The notes below the pieces were generated by a model. That model ran no database searches and was not told the DNA's origin. It saw only the letters and a program-made list of their open reading frames with translations. A stretch of 64,000 nt of DNA, from NCBI RefSeq assembly GCF_023051105.1, contig NZ_JALKIL010000016.1:27266-91265 (forward strand). The letters are read 5' to 3'. The DNA comes from Anaerobiospirillum sp. NML120449 (GTDB lineage: Bacteria; Pseudomonadota; Gammaproteobacteria; Enterobacterales; Succinivibrionaceae). Shown here piece by piece: positions 47,899 to 58,832 of the stretch (positions within the stretch are counted from its first letter, which is position 1; each line of letters begins with the position of its first letter). A program made the position numbers and the translations under genes.

Positions 47899-48501
47899 TA
47901 CCGTATTTCTATGCCCGTAGAAGACGGGGAGGGGCACAGGGCTCAGGTCACCTCTGACATTGACCAGTACGCCACAGGGCATAGCTATAGGGCTTGTTGC
48001 TTTGGACTTTGAGAACAGCTTTGAACTCATTGCCTTGAGCAATCCTCCGAATGAGGACGTTAAAGCCTGATTGAGTCACTGCTCATAGCAAAGTCTTACA
48101 TTTACATTTCCCTTACCTGGCAGATGTTGCCTTACTTTTGCTGCAAGACTATGAAAGAGCACTTGTCTGACAACAATGCAAGTATGGCGGCTGAAGAGGC
48201 TCAATGCTCAAGGAAGAACATCACGCTGCAGGAGCAGGATCAGGCCATGCACTGCACTACATTGCTGCGACTTCACTGCCATGGACTGCTATGCATTGCC
48301 CTGCCACAGCAGGCACTGCTGGGCCGTACTCATGTACCTGCATAACGGTGCTCTGCCCATACCCACCCCCGTGCCCATGCACTTCCCCGGCTGAGCCATG
48401 ACGTATCCGTGCTGGGCAAGAAAAGGCCGATCTATGGGGGCCTTTCCATGGCCTGACATGGCTGTGCCTGCAGGTTTTTGCAGGCTTTGCAGCTTTTTGC
48501 A

Positions 48502-49215
48502 TTAGAGGTGTTCGGTGGCCGTTTCCGGTGGGAGGATGTCCAGGACGGTTACGGTGTTGTCGGTGACGCAGAATTTGATGTTGTGGCCCAGCAGCAGGGC
48601 AAAGTATTCCTTGCTGTCAGTCTCTCCCTTGTAGGCAGGACGCGGGTCCTGGGAAAGTATCTCTACCAGCAGCTCACGGTCGAGGTTGAGGGAGGTTGCA
48701 CGTAACTCTGCCTGTGGGGTAAAGACCACGTCTTTGAGCTCAGGGGGCTCAGGGGCAAAGCCGCTGCGGGCATCGGCTATGGCATCAACAAATGGGATAT
48801 AGGGTTTGATATCGAGTACAGGGGTGCCATCTACCATGTCTGCACCCAGTACATGCAGTACCGTGCGTCCTTTGCGGTTTTCAATATGGTCAAGCTCCAG
48901 TACGGAAAGACCAAGACGGCTTGGTCTGAAAGGAGAGCGTGAGGCAAAGACACCTACTCTGGTATTACCACCAAGGCGTGGGGGTCTGATCATGGGACGG
49001 AAGCGGTCTACCTGTATGCGGTCAAATACAAAGATCACATGGATGTGACTGAAGCCCTCAAGGCCGGTTACTGCCTGAGGATCACTGTATGGGGGAAGCA
49101 GCTCAATTTCGCAGTGTGCCTTGCGGGCAAGGCCCGGCTGACGGGGAACGGCAAACTTCTGACCGTAAGGAGTCCTGATAATGCCCACCGGTTCAATGTT
49201 AAATGAACTTTCCAT
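48502..49215 (-). CDS. trmO: tRNA (adenine(37)-N6)-methyltransferase TrmO
   Basis: 237 aa against 235 in E. coli (YaeB/TsaA). TrmO methylates N6 of t6A37 in threonine tRNAs using S-adenosylmethionine. The UPF0066/TrmO beta-barrel core is clear: VGIIRTPYGQKFAVPRQPGL, LEGFSHIHVIFVFD, RPPRLGGNTRVGVFASRSPF, RPSRLGLSVLEL and LDIKPYIPFVDA. The C-terminal domain continues through RPAYKGETDSKEY. No strong Shine-Dalgarno is visible at the ATG. It lies 339 bp downstream of the RcsF-like gene on the same strand, the same neighbourhood as in E. coli, although the gap is larger and holds a hairpin. Confidence 0.95.
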   Translation of the reverse strand: MESSFNIEPVGIIRTPYGQKFAVPRQPGLARKAHCEIELLPPYSDPQAVTGLEGFSHIHVIFVFDRIQVDRFRPMIRPPRLGGNTRVGVFASRSPFRPSRLGLSVLELDHIENRKGRTVLHVLGADMVDGTPVLDIKPYIPFVDAIADARSGFAPEPPELKDVVFTPQAELRATSLNLDRELLVEILSQDPRPAYKGETDSKEYFALLLGHNIKFCVTDNTVTVLDILPPETATEHL

Positions 49216-49554
49216 AAGGAAAATGTTGCCCTCAATGACGCAAAGGGCCCCGATCCTGTAAAGACCGGAGCCCTGACAGCCCCATGGAGGGGCTGGAACA
49301 AAAATCTGTGCCCTGATATCAGCTGTGGCCAGCTGATTTCAGGGCATGACAGTCAAGTCAGTCCTGGGAAGGCATTCATGCCTGCGTGCCGACACTCATA
49401 CGTACCAGCATTCGCGCATGCTGTTAATTGCTCCACCCTGTCGGGTCAGCCTGAGCTGCAGCTGAGCGCAGCAGGCAGACAGCAGGATGGCTGCAGGGCC
49501 GGTCTGCCTTGCCTGTCTGACCCTGACTGTGACTTTGAGGCATCCAGGATGAGC
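49216..49554. other. Spacer between rcsF-like gene and trmO
   Basis: GCCCTGATATCAGCTG (49310-49325) and CAGCTGATTTCAGGGC (49330-49345) form a 16-bp stem with one mismatch. CAGCCCC/GGGGCTG (about 49276-49296) is a second hairpin. No gene is present. Confidence 0.65.
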
Positions 49555-50328
49555 TTAAAGCTCAATCTTCTCGATGCGGCGGCCAAAGCGTTCTCTTTGT
49601 GGCTGAGGCTCTGGCTCAGCTGGGGTACGGTCCCATGCAGGCTTACGGATAAAGCGTTCCTGCTGGACAGGAGGAGCACTCTGGACAGCCTCCTGAGCCG
49701 GGGCGGCTGATGCAGCTGAAGCGTTCTTTGCAGCCTGAGCGGCCTTTCTGGCTGGCTGAGCAGCATCAGAGGCCTGCTTTGCTGCAGGGGCAGTGTATGC
49801 TGCGGCAGGGCCGCCGATTGGTTCGCTTTCACCTGATGGGATGAAAGCACCGGCTGGAGGGGTCTGCTGGCCAGCATCATGGGTGGCTGCCAAGGCTGGC
49901 TCTTCTACTTTTACCGGGGCTGGACGCTTTGGCATTTCACCCTTGGCATTGGCTACCTGCAGAGCCTCGGCATAACAGGTTACGGATACGTAACAGGCCT
50001 GAGTCTTTTCAAGGCGGATGCACTTGTTGAAGATAATACCGTTTGCCCCCATATCAGCTGCCTGAATACGGGCATCAGTGCGGGCCTCGCTTTCACGGGC
50101 AATGAAGTCATCAGGATCTTCCTGACAGGCAAGACCGGTTACCAGGCCCAGGGAGCGGTACTTATGCTCCAGAATGCTCTCATTGGTATAAACCTCAACA
50201 CGGGAAGGCTTGGCATATTCCACAAAGTTCTGAGGATTGAGGTTTGAGTCAAAGGAGACTTCCTGACAGGCGTTAAGCATTAAGGCTGCCGGTACCATTA
50301 AAGCGGCAGTCAGCATAGACTTCTTCAT
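49555..50328 (-). CDS. rcsF: RcsF-like outer-membrane lipoprotein with C-terminal Ala/Pro tail
   Basis: 257 aa from the ATG at 50328, which gives the lipoprotein signal MKKSMLTAALMVP...LMLNAC with Cys21 as lipid site; the upstream ATG at 50412 does not. Residues about 43-125 match the RcsF domain: VEVYTNESI, YRSLGLVTGLAC, RIQAADMGANGIIFNKC and ACYVSVTCYAEAL. Four cysteines at 68, 103, 112 and 118 have the same spacing (35, 9, 6) as Cys74, 109, 118 and 124 of E. coli RcsF, which form two interlocked disulfides. RcsF senses envelope stress for the Rcs phosphorelay. E. coli RcsF is 134 aa with its Pro-rich segment before the domain; here a tail of about 130 residues rich in Ala, Pro and Gln follows it. 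The trmO neighbour supports the call. No other rcs gene is in the window. Confidence 0.82.
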   Translation of the reverse strand: MKKSMLTAALMVPAALMLNACQEVSFDSNLNPQNFVEYAKPSRVEVYTNESILEHKYRSLGLVTGLACQEDPDDFIARESEARTDARIQAADMGANGIIFNKCIRLEKTQACYVSVTCYAEALQVANAKGEMPKRPAPVKVEEPALAATHDAGQQTPPAGAFIPSGESEPIGGPAAAYTAPAAKQASDAAQPARKAAQAAKNASAASAAPAQEAVQSAPPVQQERFIRKPAWDRTPAEPEPQPQRERFGRRIEKIEL

Positions 50329-51384
50329 AGCAAAAAAATCCCGGAAAAATAAGGCTGGCCGGCCCGGCTGATACAGGCCGTCACGGCTCCAGATGCAGTG
50401 CAGCAGCGTCATAAAACGCTGCAGTCTCTACTTCAGATGTGAATGCCAGACGGCAGAAACACCCGGATAATACCGAAAATAACCCTCTATCATACCTGAT
50501 CTTGTACTTTCAGATAAACCACCAGATCAGCCCTGTCTCTTTAATCCCCATCTTGAGGCCCCACAAGCTCCCGGACCTGTACCTGCCTCATAGTTCACCC
50601 TGATCTCAAAGCACATCCCGCCTCAGAACCATAACCAGCCTGCCTCTTCTCCCATAACCTGCAGGCCAGCAGACCTGCAGGTCAAGGCACTGGCCGTAAT
50701 CTTAGCCAGAGTAATTAGACATTGCTTTTGACTGTTGAAACAGCCCCAGTCCCGGTCATTGCCATCCGCCATAGCCAGGGCGACAGCCATAACCATAGTC
50801 GTAATCGCAGCCATTGCTATTGCCCTCAGCCATTGCCTCAGGCACTGGTATTGGTATGGGGCTTGGCACTGCAATTGGCATGTGCATGGGCATGGGCATG
50901 GGCACTGGCATAACCTCAGTCATCCGCCATTTGCATAGCCATGGCAATTGCCATGGTCATGGCTGTCTGCCATGCCATGGGCATCATCCCCGGATGTGGA
51001 CTTGGTCATCAGTAATCCACAGAGCTGTGCGCAGTACAGACGGAGCTGAGGGGTGATGGGATAACAAAAGTTGCAAAGTGAGATGCAGCCCCCACTTTCG
51101 GGCCGATGTGGCCTGTGAGGGTACCGCTTAATTGCAAAAGTGAGCCCTGTATCATATTTGCTGTGGGCATTTTTTCTTATCCTATCAGATGGCCGCATGG
51201 CAGTGAGTATGTTCACTGTCATGGCTGTTATGACGCTGTGCGTCCTGATCAGTCTTTCTGCATCTTTCTGTGTTCTTCGGAAAGTGTCCTGTATCTGTAC
51301 TGCAGTGCTGACTGTCTGTGTTCAGCAGTACTGACTGTCCGGCAGTAAGACCGTCATTTTTGAGTACTACTCTGGAGGATTGTT
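50329..51384. other. Intergenic region upstream of glgC
   Basis: Divergent between the rcsF-like gene and glgC. Four hexanucleotide GGCATG-type repeats lie at about 50877-50905 and the perfect 18-bp palindrome CCATGGCAATTGCCATGG at 50939-50956. Duplicated AGTACTGACTGTC-like words lie at 51305-51345. No gene is supported. Confidence 0.6.
50939..50956. repeat. 18-bp perfect palindrome upstream of glgC
   Basis: CCATGGCAATTGCCATGG lies about 430 bp before the glgC start in CATGG-rich DNA. It may be an operator or a by-product of the local repeat composition. Confidence 0.4.
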
Positions 51385-52632
51385 ATGTCCGGTGTAATGG
51401 CAATGATACTTGCAGGTGGCGAGGGCACCCGTCTGATGCCTCTTACCAAGCCACGCTCCAAACCTGCTGTACCTTTTGGCGGAAGCTACCGACTTATCGA
51501 CTTTGTACTGAACAACTTCGTTAACTCAGGCATTCTGCGTCTGTTTGTTATCACCCAGTACAAGTCTCAGTCTCTGTACATGCACCTGAAAAACGGCTGG
51601 ACAGTTTCCGGTATTCCAGGCTGCTTTATTGACCCTATTCCGGCCCAGATGCGTACCGGCAAGGAATGGTACCAGGGTACAGCCGACGCTATCTATCAGA
51701 ATCTGACCTTCATTGAAGATCAGTACCCGGACAATGTCTGTGTCTTCGGCTCTGACCATATCTACAAGATGGATATCCGTCAGATGCTTAACTACCACTC
51801 TGCCAATAAGGCTGACCTGACCGTATCAGCCATCAGACTGCCTGCAGCTGACTGTGCCGGCAACTTCGGTGTGATTGAGGTTGACCAGAGTGGCCGTATG
51901 ATTGGCTTTGAGGAAAAGCCTGCCGTACCAAAGGAGATTCCTGGCGATCCGGGCTACTGCCTCGTATCGATGGGTAATTACATTTTCCGTACTCCGGTAC
52001 TGGCCAACGAGTTAAGAGTAGATGCCGAGGACCAGTCATCCTCCCATGACTTTGGCAAGGACATCATTCCAAAGCTGTTCCCAAGAGGTAATGTCTTTGT
52101 CTATGACCTGTCCAACAACGTCATCGACGGTGAGCCAAAGGAGGTTTACTGGCGAGATGTAGGAAGCATTGATGCCTACTGGGATGCCCATATGGATCTG
52201 CTCAAGGACAACGCTCCTTTCTCCCTGATGAACGTCAAGTGGGCCCTGCATACTTTCTACCCTCCACTTCCACCGGCACACTTCTCTGATACTGCTCACA
52301 ACCAGTCTCTGGTCTCCCAGTCACTGATTTCTGCAGGCTGTAATCTTGAGGGTGCCCGCATCAGCAAGAGTGTTCTGGGCTTCCGCTGTGAGGTACTGGA
52401 CGGTGCTGATGTTGAGGAGTCGGTATTTATTGGTGATGTAAAGATTGGTGAGGGATGCCGTATCCGTCGCGCCATTATTGATCGTGGTGTGGAGCTGGCT
52501 CCGGGCTTTACTCTGGGCTACGACCCTGAGGCTGACCGCAAGCTTATCGATCCTGATGACAATGGCGGCGTAGGCATCTCATCAGGTGGCATTATCGTTA
52601 TTCCTAAAGGCATGAAGCTGGGCTTTAACTAA
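51385..52632 (+). CDS. glgC: Glucose-1-phosphate adenylyltransferase
   Basis: 415 aa (E. coli 431). It makes ADP-glucose from ATP and glucose-1-phosphate, the committed step of bacterial glycogen synthesis. The nucleotidyltransferase start LAGGEGTRLMPLTKPRSKPA is intact, followed by WYQGTADAIYQN, the FGSDHIYKMD catalytic segment, GFEEKPAVP (glucose-1-phosphate-binding lysine) and YWRDVGSIDAYWDAHMDLL. The C-terminal half is a left-handed beta-helix (SQSLISAGCNLEGARISKSV onward) as in allosterically regulated enzymes. GGAGG lies 8-12 nt before the ATG. glgA follows on the same strand after 1.05 kb, so the two act in one pathway even if not on one mRNA. Confidence 0.97.
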   Translation: MSGVMAMILAGGEGTRLMPLTKPRSKPAVPFGGSYRLIDFVLNNFVNSGILRLFVITQYKSQSLYMHLKNGWTVSGIPGCFIDPIPAQMRTGKEWYQGTADAIYQNLTFIEDQYPDNVCVFGSDHIYKMDIRQMLNYHSANKADLTVSAIRLPAADCAGNFGVIEVDQSGRMIGFEEKPAVPKEIPGDPGYCLVSMGNYIFRTPVLANELRVDAEDQSSSHDFGKDIIPKLFPRGNVFVYDLSNNVIDGEPKEVYWRDVGSIDAYWDAHMDLLKDNAPFSLMNVKWALHTFYPPLPPAHFSDTAHNQSLVSQSLISAGCNLEGARISKSVLGFRCEVLDGADVEESVFIGDVKIGEGCRIRRAIIDRGVELAPGFTLGYDPEADRKLIDPDDNGGVGISSGGIIVIPKGMKLGFN

Positions 52633-53678
52633 CCACCCAGCCAGCCCGGCCAGTCCAGCCTGCAAGGCAGGCATCCAGACCTGCCAGGCAGGCAGCCTGG
52701 CGGCCTGAGCCACAGGCATGGAGGTCCGTCCGGGACCCCTGTACCTCTGCTCCAGCGGCAGCCCCGGCGGCAGCGACAGCCGGAACACCAGACCAGCATG
52801 TGGTTAGCCTGTGGCTCAGCCATGGAATACTATCCAGCTGTGCATAAGCCACAGCCTGAGCCCAGGCTGGCCAGGCCACTGCAGTCCAGAAAGACCAGTA
52901 CAGTCAGATCAAACAGCAAAATTGCTCTGTGCCCTCACCTGGAAACAGCAGCCGTCATGACTACAGGTAATGGTAATGACAGGGCAACCATACTGCGTAT
53001 AGCAGCAGTTCCAGGCGCAGCAGCCGCAGGCTATACAGCTGCAGGTTATGCCACATCAGTCAGCTGTAGCTTTGCTGGCAATGCTGCAACCTCCTTACGG
53101 AGTGTAGTTTCAGGTCATGCTCAGCAGCCAGCTGCAATGCAGCTGCTGCCCAGCCCAGCCCAGCCCAAGGCAGGGCATCCAGCCTGAATACATGCGCAGG
53201 TCATGCCACGCAGGCCATGCTGCACAGGTCTTTCGTAATGCAGTCTCGTGACATGCTCAGCAGCTATCTGTATTGCAGCTTCTGGCAATGGCACAGCCTG
53301 CTGACACTGTGCAGTTGCTCTTGCTTTTGCACCTGAGCGCATGTGCCTGTGCACATGCATGTGATCATACGGCGTTATTGAACTTGTGCACGAGCGTCAG
53401 GTATTGCGCTGTTGCCGGCTGCAGCTGCTGCCATGAGGGCAGCTGAGCAGTTGCAGGCTGTGACGCAATTATGTGCCCAGAACCATCAAAAAGAATTATC
53501 AGGACATAGGTACTGATATAATGGGCACGATAACAGATTTTCAGGGCACTGTGTGCCCGGGCAAACAGACAAAGGTCAACGCAGGACTGTCCCATGACTG
53601 TTCCTGATGAACAGCCCGGCTGTTGATGACAGGCTTTTATTAGCCTCCTTATGCAGAAATTACAAGGAAGGTGACTTT
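52633..53678. other. Spacer between glgC and glgA
   Basis: About 1 kb of CAGGCAGG/CCTGCCAGG and GCAGCTGC-rich low-complexity DNA without a supported gene; no clear terminator for glgC is seen. AAGGAAGGTG at 53664-53673 is the glgA ribosome-binding site. Confidence 0.6.
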
Positions 53679-55133
53679 TTGAACATCATATTTATCTCAT
53701 CAGAAGTTGCAGACGTTATTAAGACTGGTGGACTGGCTGATGTAGCTAAGGCTCTGCCAGCACAGCTTAAGAGCAATGGGCACAAAGTCCGTGTCATCAT
53801 GCCATGCTACAGCCTGATCAAGGGTGTCGAGAACTTCCCTGTCATTGGCAAATCCTCCCTGAACAAGGGCACTGACCGCCAGATTGACTACCATATCCGC
53901 TCTACCACCATTGGTGACGGTCTGGAGGTATGGCTGCTCGACTGCCCTCGCTACTTTGACCGCACTTCCATCTACGGCGACAACAACCAGGCCTACTGGG
54001 ACAATGGCGAACGCTATGCATTCCTGGCCGCCGCTTCTCTTGATGCCACCAAGACCATGGACTTCAAGCCGGACATTGTTCACTGTAACGACTGGCATGC
54101 CGGTCTGACCCCAATGATCCTGCGTATCAAATACGGCGGCGACAAGTTCTTTGATCTCACCCGCTCTATCATCACCGTGCACAATGGTGCTTTCCAGGGT
54201 GTCTTCGACCGTGGTCAGATCTACCTCGTTCCTGAAATCTGTCAGGTCTACAACGACATGATTTCCCAGGGCACCTACATCAACTTCTTAAAGTGCGGCG
54301 TATTCTACGCTGACAAGATCACTACAGTATCGCCTGGCTATGCCACCGAGCTGACCACCTACCTTGGTGGTCACGGTATGACCCAGAACTTCCTCAACCG
54401 TGCAGCTGATCTGGTAGGTATCATCAATGGCTGTGATTACAGTGACTGGGACCCTGCCACTGACAAGCATCTGAACATACGCTATGACCTTGATACCCTT
54501 GAGGAGAAGATCCTGGGCAAGTACCTGCTGCAAAAGGAGCTTGGTCTGCCAATGGGTGACGATCCTATGTACGGCATGGTGGCCCGTCTTACCGACCAGA
54601 AGGGTGTAGGTATTCTCATGCCTATCCTTGAGGAGTTCTTAAGACACCGTGTCCAGATCGTTATCGAGGGTACAGGTGATCCTAACTTTGAGCGTCAGAT
54701 GCACGAAATTGCTGCCCGTCACCCTGACAAGATGGTGTTCCGCTCTGTATACGATAATGCCCTTGCTCACAAGATTGAAGCAGCATCTGACTTCTTCCTC
54801 ATGCCATCAGTATTTGAGCCATGCGGCCTCAATCAGATGTACTCCCTTGCCTACGGAACAATCCCTATTGTTCGTGGTGTAGGTGGTCTGCGTGACACTG
54901 TAACCAGCTATGACAACGATCCTGAAAAGGGCAACGGCTTTATCTTCTGGGACCCTAATTCCGAAGAGCTGCTCAGCTGCCTGCGCCGTACACTGATCTT
55001 CTACCTTGAGGATCCTGTCGAGATGGACCGCATCCGTCGCAATGCCATGAAGGTACGCTTCAGCTGGGCCGACTCCTGCATCAAGTACGAAAAGCTCTAC
55101 GCTGATGCCCTGACCAAGCCAAAGTGGTGGTAA
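53679..55133 (+). CDS. glgA: Glycogen synthase (ADP-glucose), TTG start
   Basis: 484 aa (E. coli 477). It transfers glucose from ADP-glucose to the growing alpha-1,4 glucan. The start is placed at TTG 53679, which directly follows AAGGAAGGTG and begins NIIFISSEVADVIKTGGLAD, the exact family N-terminus; an in-frame ATG at 53607 would add 24 unrelated residues. The ADP-glucose-binding KTGGLADV, HCNDWHAGL, a GT5 C-terminal domain with MVARLTDQKGV, and the catalytic-site PSVFEPCGLNQMYSLAYGT are all present. It pairs with glgC upstream. glgB, glgX and glgP are not in the window. A strong terminator follows. Confidence 0.96.
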   Translation: MNIIFISSEVADVIKTGGLADVAKALPAQLKSNGHKVRVIMPCYSLIKGVENFPVIGKSSLNKGTDRQIDYHIRSTTIGDGLEVWLLDCPRYFDRTSIYGDNNQAYWDNGERYAFLAAASLDATKTMDFKPDIVHCNDWHAGLTPMILRIKYGGDKFFDLTRSIITVHNGAFQGVFDRGQIYLVPEICQVYNDMISQGTYINFLKCGVFYADKITTVSPGYATELTTYLGGHGMTQNFLNRAADLVGIINGCDYSDWDPATDKHLNIRYDLDTLEEKILGKYLLQKELGLPMGDDPMYGMVARLTDQKGVGILMPILEEFLRHRVQIVIEGTGDPNFERQMHEIAARHPDKMVFRSVYDNALAHKIEAASDFFLMPSVFEPCGLNQMYSLAYGTIPIVRGVGGLRDTVTSYDNDPEKGNGFIFWDPNSEELLSCLRRTLIFYLEDPVEMDRIRRNAMKVRFSWADSCIKYEKLYADALTKPKWW

Positions 55134-56802
55134 GGCCACACAGCAAAGCACACGGCCTGAACGGCCCGGTCCCATGACCGGGCCCCAAAGGCCCACAAGG
55201 GGCTGCCTGCGGGCAGCCCCTTTTGCGCTCAAATCCACCACATTTAATCCAGCCCCATCATCCGTCCCGGCCAGCTGACCGGAGGGACAGCATGTCAGGA
55301 AGGTCCATACCTCCATAAGGTCACCAATGTCTCTCTGCCAGTCCGGTAGGCGCAGACGCCCATCCCGTCATTAAGGGCTCTGATGAGTCTGAATGTGTAT
55401 CCCAATAATGCTGCTCAGCACGTCCACTTGATCTGGGCAGCCCCAGTACAGTACCTGCCAGTCGCCCACTGTCTGAACAGGATGCACTGATCTGTACAAA
55501 GTATGGTCACGGCAGTAACGCAAGACCCTGCCTGGCAATGTCAGTACCAGCATTGTGAGCACACTCCCGGCTGAGGTAAGTAAGGCAGAGGTATGCCTTA
55601 CGGACATACCTGCGGCAATACGCAGACAGGAACTGCGTTTTGAGCTTAAATGGCAGGTCATGGCTCATGCTGTCAGACAAGTAACAGAGCAAGGGCAAGT
55701 CCTGACTGATTGATTGCCTGTCTGCATGCCGGTCAGTTAATTTGCACGTGATTTTTAGCGAATGACAGGTTCAGCCAGGTAACTGAAGAGATGGCTGGCT
55801 CGAACTGCACAGAGGAGTTATAGCCTGCCTGATTGAATGACCGACTGAGTGACTGATTGATTGGCCTGCTGACTGGCTAACCGGCTCAATTACCTGCTCC
55901 CCGATTGATTGCCTTGCTTGCCTTCTTACTCAATGCGTAAGTGAGCGAGTGAATGATTGAGTGGGGTGACCGGAGATTGACTTGTTCGGTGATGTAGAGA
56001 GCATCTGAGTGAAGTGATGTTGAGCGTGAGTGTTGGTATGAGTATGAGGCTTTTCCAGAGGGAGGCTCTGCTCCAGAGGCGGGCTCTGTGCCTCTATGGT
56101 GAGCGTTATGACATTAAAGATGATGTCTGGTGCCCGTAGATGATGCTGATGCAGACGCTACAGCTTATGCAGAATGCGCCTGTTCACACTGATTGCTAAG
56201 GCTATGAGCCATGATGCAAGGATGTCCAACTGTGGCAGTGCCCAACGAAGCTCGCGACCAGAGCATACGACAGCATGGATGATGTGCCGGGTTTATCTCG
56301 TCAAACGTTTCGCTTTACAAAGTATATTAGAACACTACATGTCCGGATATGGCTGTGCCATGAAATGGCATAGAATGACATGTCTTGCAGTGCTGTTATG
56401 AAATGCTTTATGGCCAGACAGTTGTCAGACAAGTAAATCATAACCAGTCACTGATACGGTTAACTCCTTGACCATCAAAGTAACCAAGGGGACTCCTGGC
56501 ACAACCTGGCGCGTCCCTGCATATCACATAATTGAGTGAATGTAACTGAGCTGGTCTACCTGAAGCACCTGATTTAGATGGCCGATCTAAGCGGTGGCAT
56601 CTCAGTCTACTAAATATTTTAGAAAGTATCAGACATTTGGTTTTGCAGATGCCTCGACATTGCTGTTGTCTCATACAGATTTGCCGCAACTGCTGCCGAT
56701 GCAACCGGTCAGTGGCAGGATGCCGTCTTTGTCCTGGGCAACTGTCCACTTGCCTGAACTGTCAGCCCACTGCTCTAAAGCTCCAATGAATAAGGAATTT
56801 GC
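55134..56802. other. Gene-poor region after glgA
   Basis: After the glgA terminator there is about 1.5 kb without a supported gene. The segment 55830-55980 is low-complexity TGATTGATTG/GAGTGA-type DNA. Confidence 0.6.
55197..55224 (+). terminator. glgA intrinsic terminator
   Basis: AAGGGGCTGCC and GGGCAGCCCCTT pair around TGC and are followed by TT. GGCCCGGTC/GACCGGGCC just upstream adds a second hairpin. Confidence 0.85.
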
Positions 56803-57672
56803 ATGTCCATAGAAATAATTAAGGCTGCTACTCTTGAAGAGAGTGTGCGAGCCCGCATCGCGCAAATGAACCTGGTGATTCACAAGGATGTAAAGCTGGC
56901 CCGTAATCTCAGATTCCGCAGCCCTGCCTTTCTGGGTGAGGGTGTAACAGCTTTCCGCCTGCAGATTGATGCCTATTCCTACATGGAGCGCAACTCAGTA
57001 GCCATGGCTACCACCATAGGACGCTACTGCTCTATTGGTCATGGGGCTGATCTTGCCATGGGCAAGCATGATTACACTCATCCTACTACCTCACCTGCCT
57101 TTTACTTCAATGTCTTTTTCATGGGGCACTCAGGCAAAATCTCTGAGCAGCATCCACTGGTTCTGGCCAACAACGGCATCAGCAATCAGGTCCATATTGG
57201 CCACGATGTCTGGATCGGTGCCCACGTCCGTATACCGGCCTCAGTCACCATTGGCCATGGTGCAGTCATTGGCACAAACACCGTAATAACAAAGGACGTA
57301 CCACCTTATGCCATAGTAGTAGGTGGTGGAGAGCACAGCTCTCAGCGCATTCTCAAATACCGCTTCCCTGACGAAGTTATAAGTGACCTGCTGGAAATCA
57401 ACTGGTGGGATTACGACATACCTAAAATGATTACCGCCGGCATCAAGGTACCACGTGACAATGTCAAAGACTTCATTGCTTTCTTCAAGAACGAAGACAG
57501 AGACAAGCTCATCCCAATCTCTGAGCCATGGCGCCTGCTCTGCACAGCCTCAGAGAGCAAGGTATTTGTCTTTCCGTCAGAGCCTGACACCTTTATGGAC
57601 TTCAACGCGGTAGAGATAGACGACGCCACCGGCAATGCCATCCGCCTCTTCGTAACCGACATGGAGCTCTAA
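56803..57672 (+). CDS. CatB/VatD-like hexapeptide-repeat O-acyltransferase
   Basis: 289 aa. A left-handed beta-helix acetyltransferase of the xenobiotic (CatB/VatD) type is indicated by IGRYCSIGHGADLAMGKHDY, the invasive loop with the catalytic-type histidine in KHDYTHPTTSPAF, VHIGHDVWIGAHVRIPASVT and IGHGAVIGTNTVITKDVPPY. The family segment RFPDEVISDLLEINWWDYD follows. About 80 residues beyond the usual end (KLIPISEPWRLLCTASESKV onward) are not recognised. AAGGAAT precedes the ATG. Family members acetylate chloramphenicol, streptogramins or cell-surface sugars; with no resistance genes nearby, sugar or polysaccharide modification is at least as likely. Confidence 0.88.
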   Translation: MSIEIIKAATLEESVRARIAQMNLVIHKDVKLARNLRFRSPAFLGEGVTAFRLQIDAYSYMERNSVAMATTIGRYCSIGHGADLAMGKHDYTHPTTSPAFYFNVFFMGHSGKISEQHPLVLANNGISNQVHIGHDVWIGAHVRIPASVTIGHGAVIGTNTVITKDVPPYAIVVGGGEHSSQRILKYRFPDEVISDLLEINWWDYDIPKMITAGIKVPRDNVKDFIAFFKNEDRDKLIPISEPWRLLCTASESKVFVFPSEPDTFMDFNAVEIDDATGNAIRLFVTDMEL

Positions 57673-57889
57673 CCGCCCAACACCACAAGGCCAGGAGCCC
57701 CGCCATCCACCGCCCATAGCCACACAATGAGAAACCAGTTCCAGCCCGGCAATACCCACAATCCTGGCCAAAGAAAGGCCCAAAAGGGCCCCAAAACCAC
57801 TTCCACAGGATAAAACGAAGTGAAGTGGTAACAAAAAACACGAAACATGTACCATGTAAAAACCGTGTGTACGCAAAAGTATTTTTCAG

Positions 57890-57918
57890 TTCACATTACG
57901 CTGTTGCAAAGATATGCT
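57890..57918 (+). promoter_or_regulatory. Candidate promoter about 1 kb upstream of autotransporter 3
   Basis: TTCACA (57890-57895), 17 bp, TATGCT (57913-57918). It matches the position and spacing of the boxes at 2148-2176, but the long T-run seen there is interrupted here. Confidence 0.4.
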
Positions 57919-58832
57919 TTTTAAATTTATCTTTTTTGAGCACCCTCACATGTCTGCGGCCGTTCCTGAATACGCGTATGCATTCGATATGCGCTATTCT
58001 GGCAATATCGGGTGTTTGCGTTAATGTTCTGTCCCTTTCTTTCCGTCCTGGATACACGGGGGCAAACAGGAATCAAACAGAAAGCTCAGAGCCAAGTCTC
58101 TAAGTATCTGTATCCCTTTGCCATCCCCGGCAGTTGTAAGATGTCTCCCCGACATCAACGTGCTGCAAAGCCATTCCAAATGACTTTCAGTACAATCTCA
58201 CAGAGTTTCCCAAACTCGGTACCATCCCCTTCCTTTAGTCAGTTACAGTCTTAAATCAGGCATAAATACCAGCAGCTGCAACAGCTGTTGAGCATAACCG
58301 TGCCCGACCGGTCAACAAACATACTCATGCCCACATCAACAGGCACGAGAACCCTACATAACATCCCATCTGCAAGACAAACCTAACACCACGGCTGCCA
58401 TGCACTGCCATGCAGCTCGTGCGGCCACATTTTGCGGAAACAAACAGGTGCGCCCAATGGCACGCTTTACAAAAGATGTTATAAGACCACTCCAGCAAGA
58501 CTGAAAGCCACTCAGATCAGACCATCCCAAGACACAAAAAGGATTTTTCTACGTCCCTTATTGCGTCCAGAGTATGGCCACAAACTGAGCAGGCAACCTC
58601 CTGAACTGACTACGCCTCTGGCATCTTTATGCCATTTCATATCACTAAAAAAGCAATCTGGTACCCGTGAGAACCCTTGCAACAGCCAAATGGTCATACG
58701 CCGCCAGTACACCGGCCTTGACCATCATATCCAGTAAGGTTCCTCAGGAATAAACCTCGAACCACCCTAACAAAAAACAAAACGCCGACTGCACAGCCAT
58801 GCTCAATCAAGAGCACGCCCGCAGCCGGCGCC

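Larger units (their letters stand above)
46054..48501. other. 2.4-kb gene-poor region
   Basis: The segment 46740-46990 is rich in TTGCA words and TTGCWGCAA palindromes. A possible small gene lies at 47761-47898. The rest (46100-46700 and 47000-47690) is low-complexity CATGCC/GGCAAGG DNA with no supported gene. Confidence 0.6.

Noticed and set aside
53607..53678. Upstream ATG as glgA start
   Set aside because: The extra 24 residues do not match glycogen synthases, and the TTG at 53679 has an excellent ribosome-binding site and the family N-terminus.
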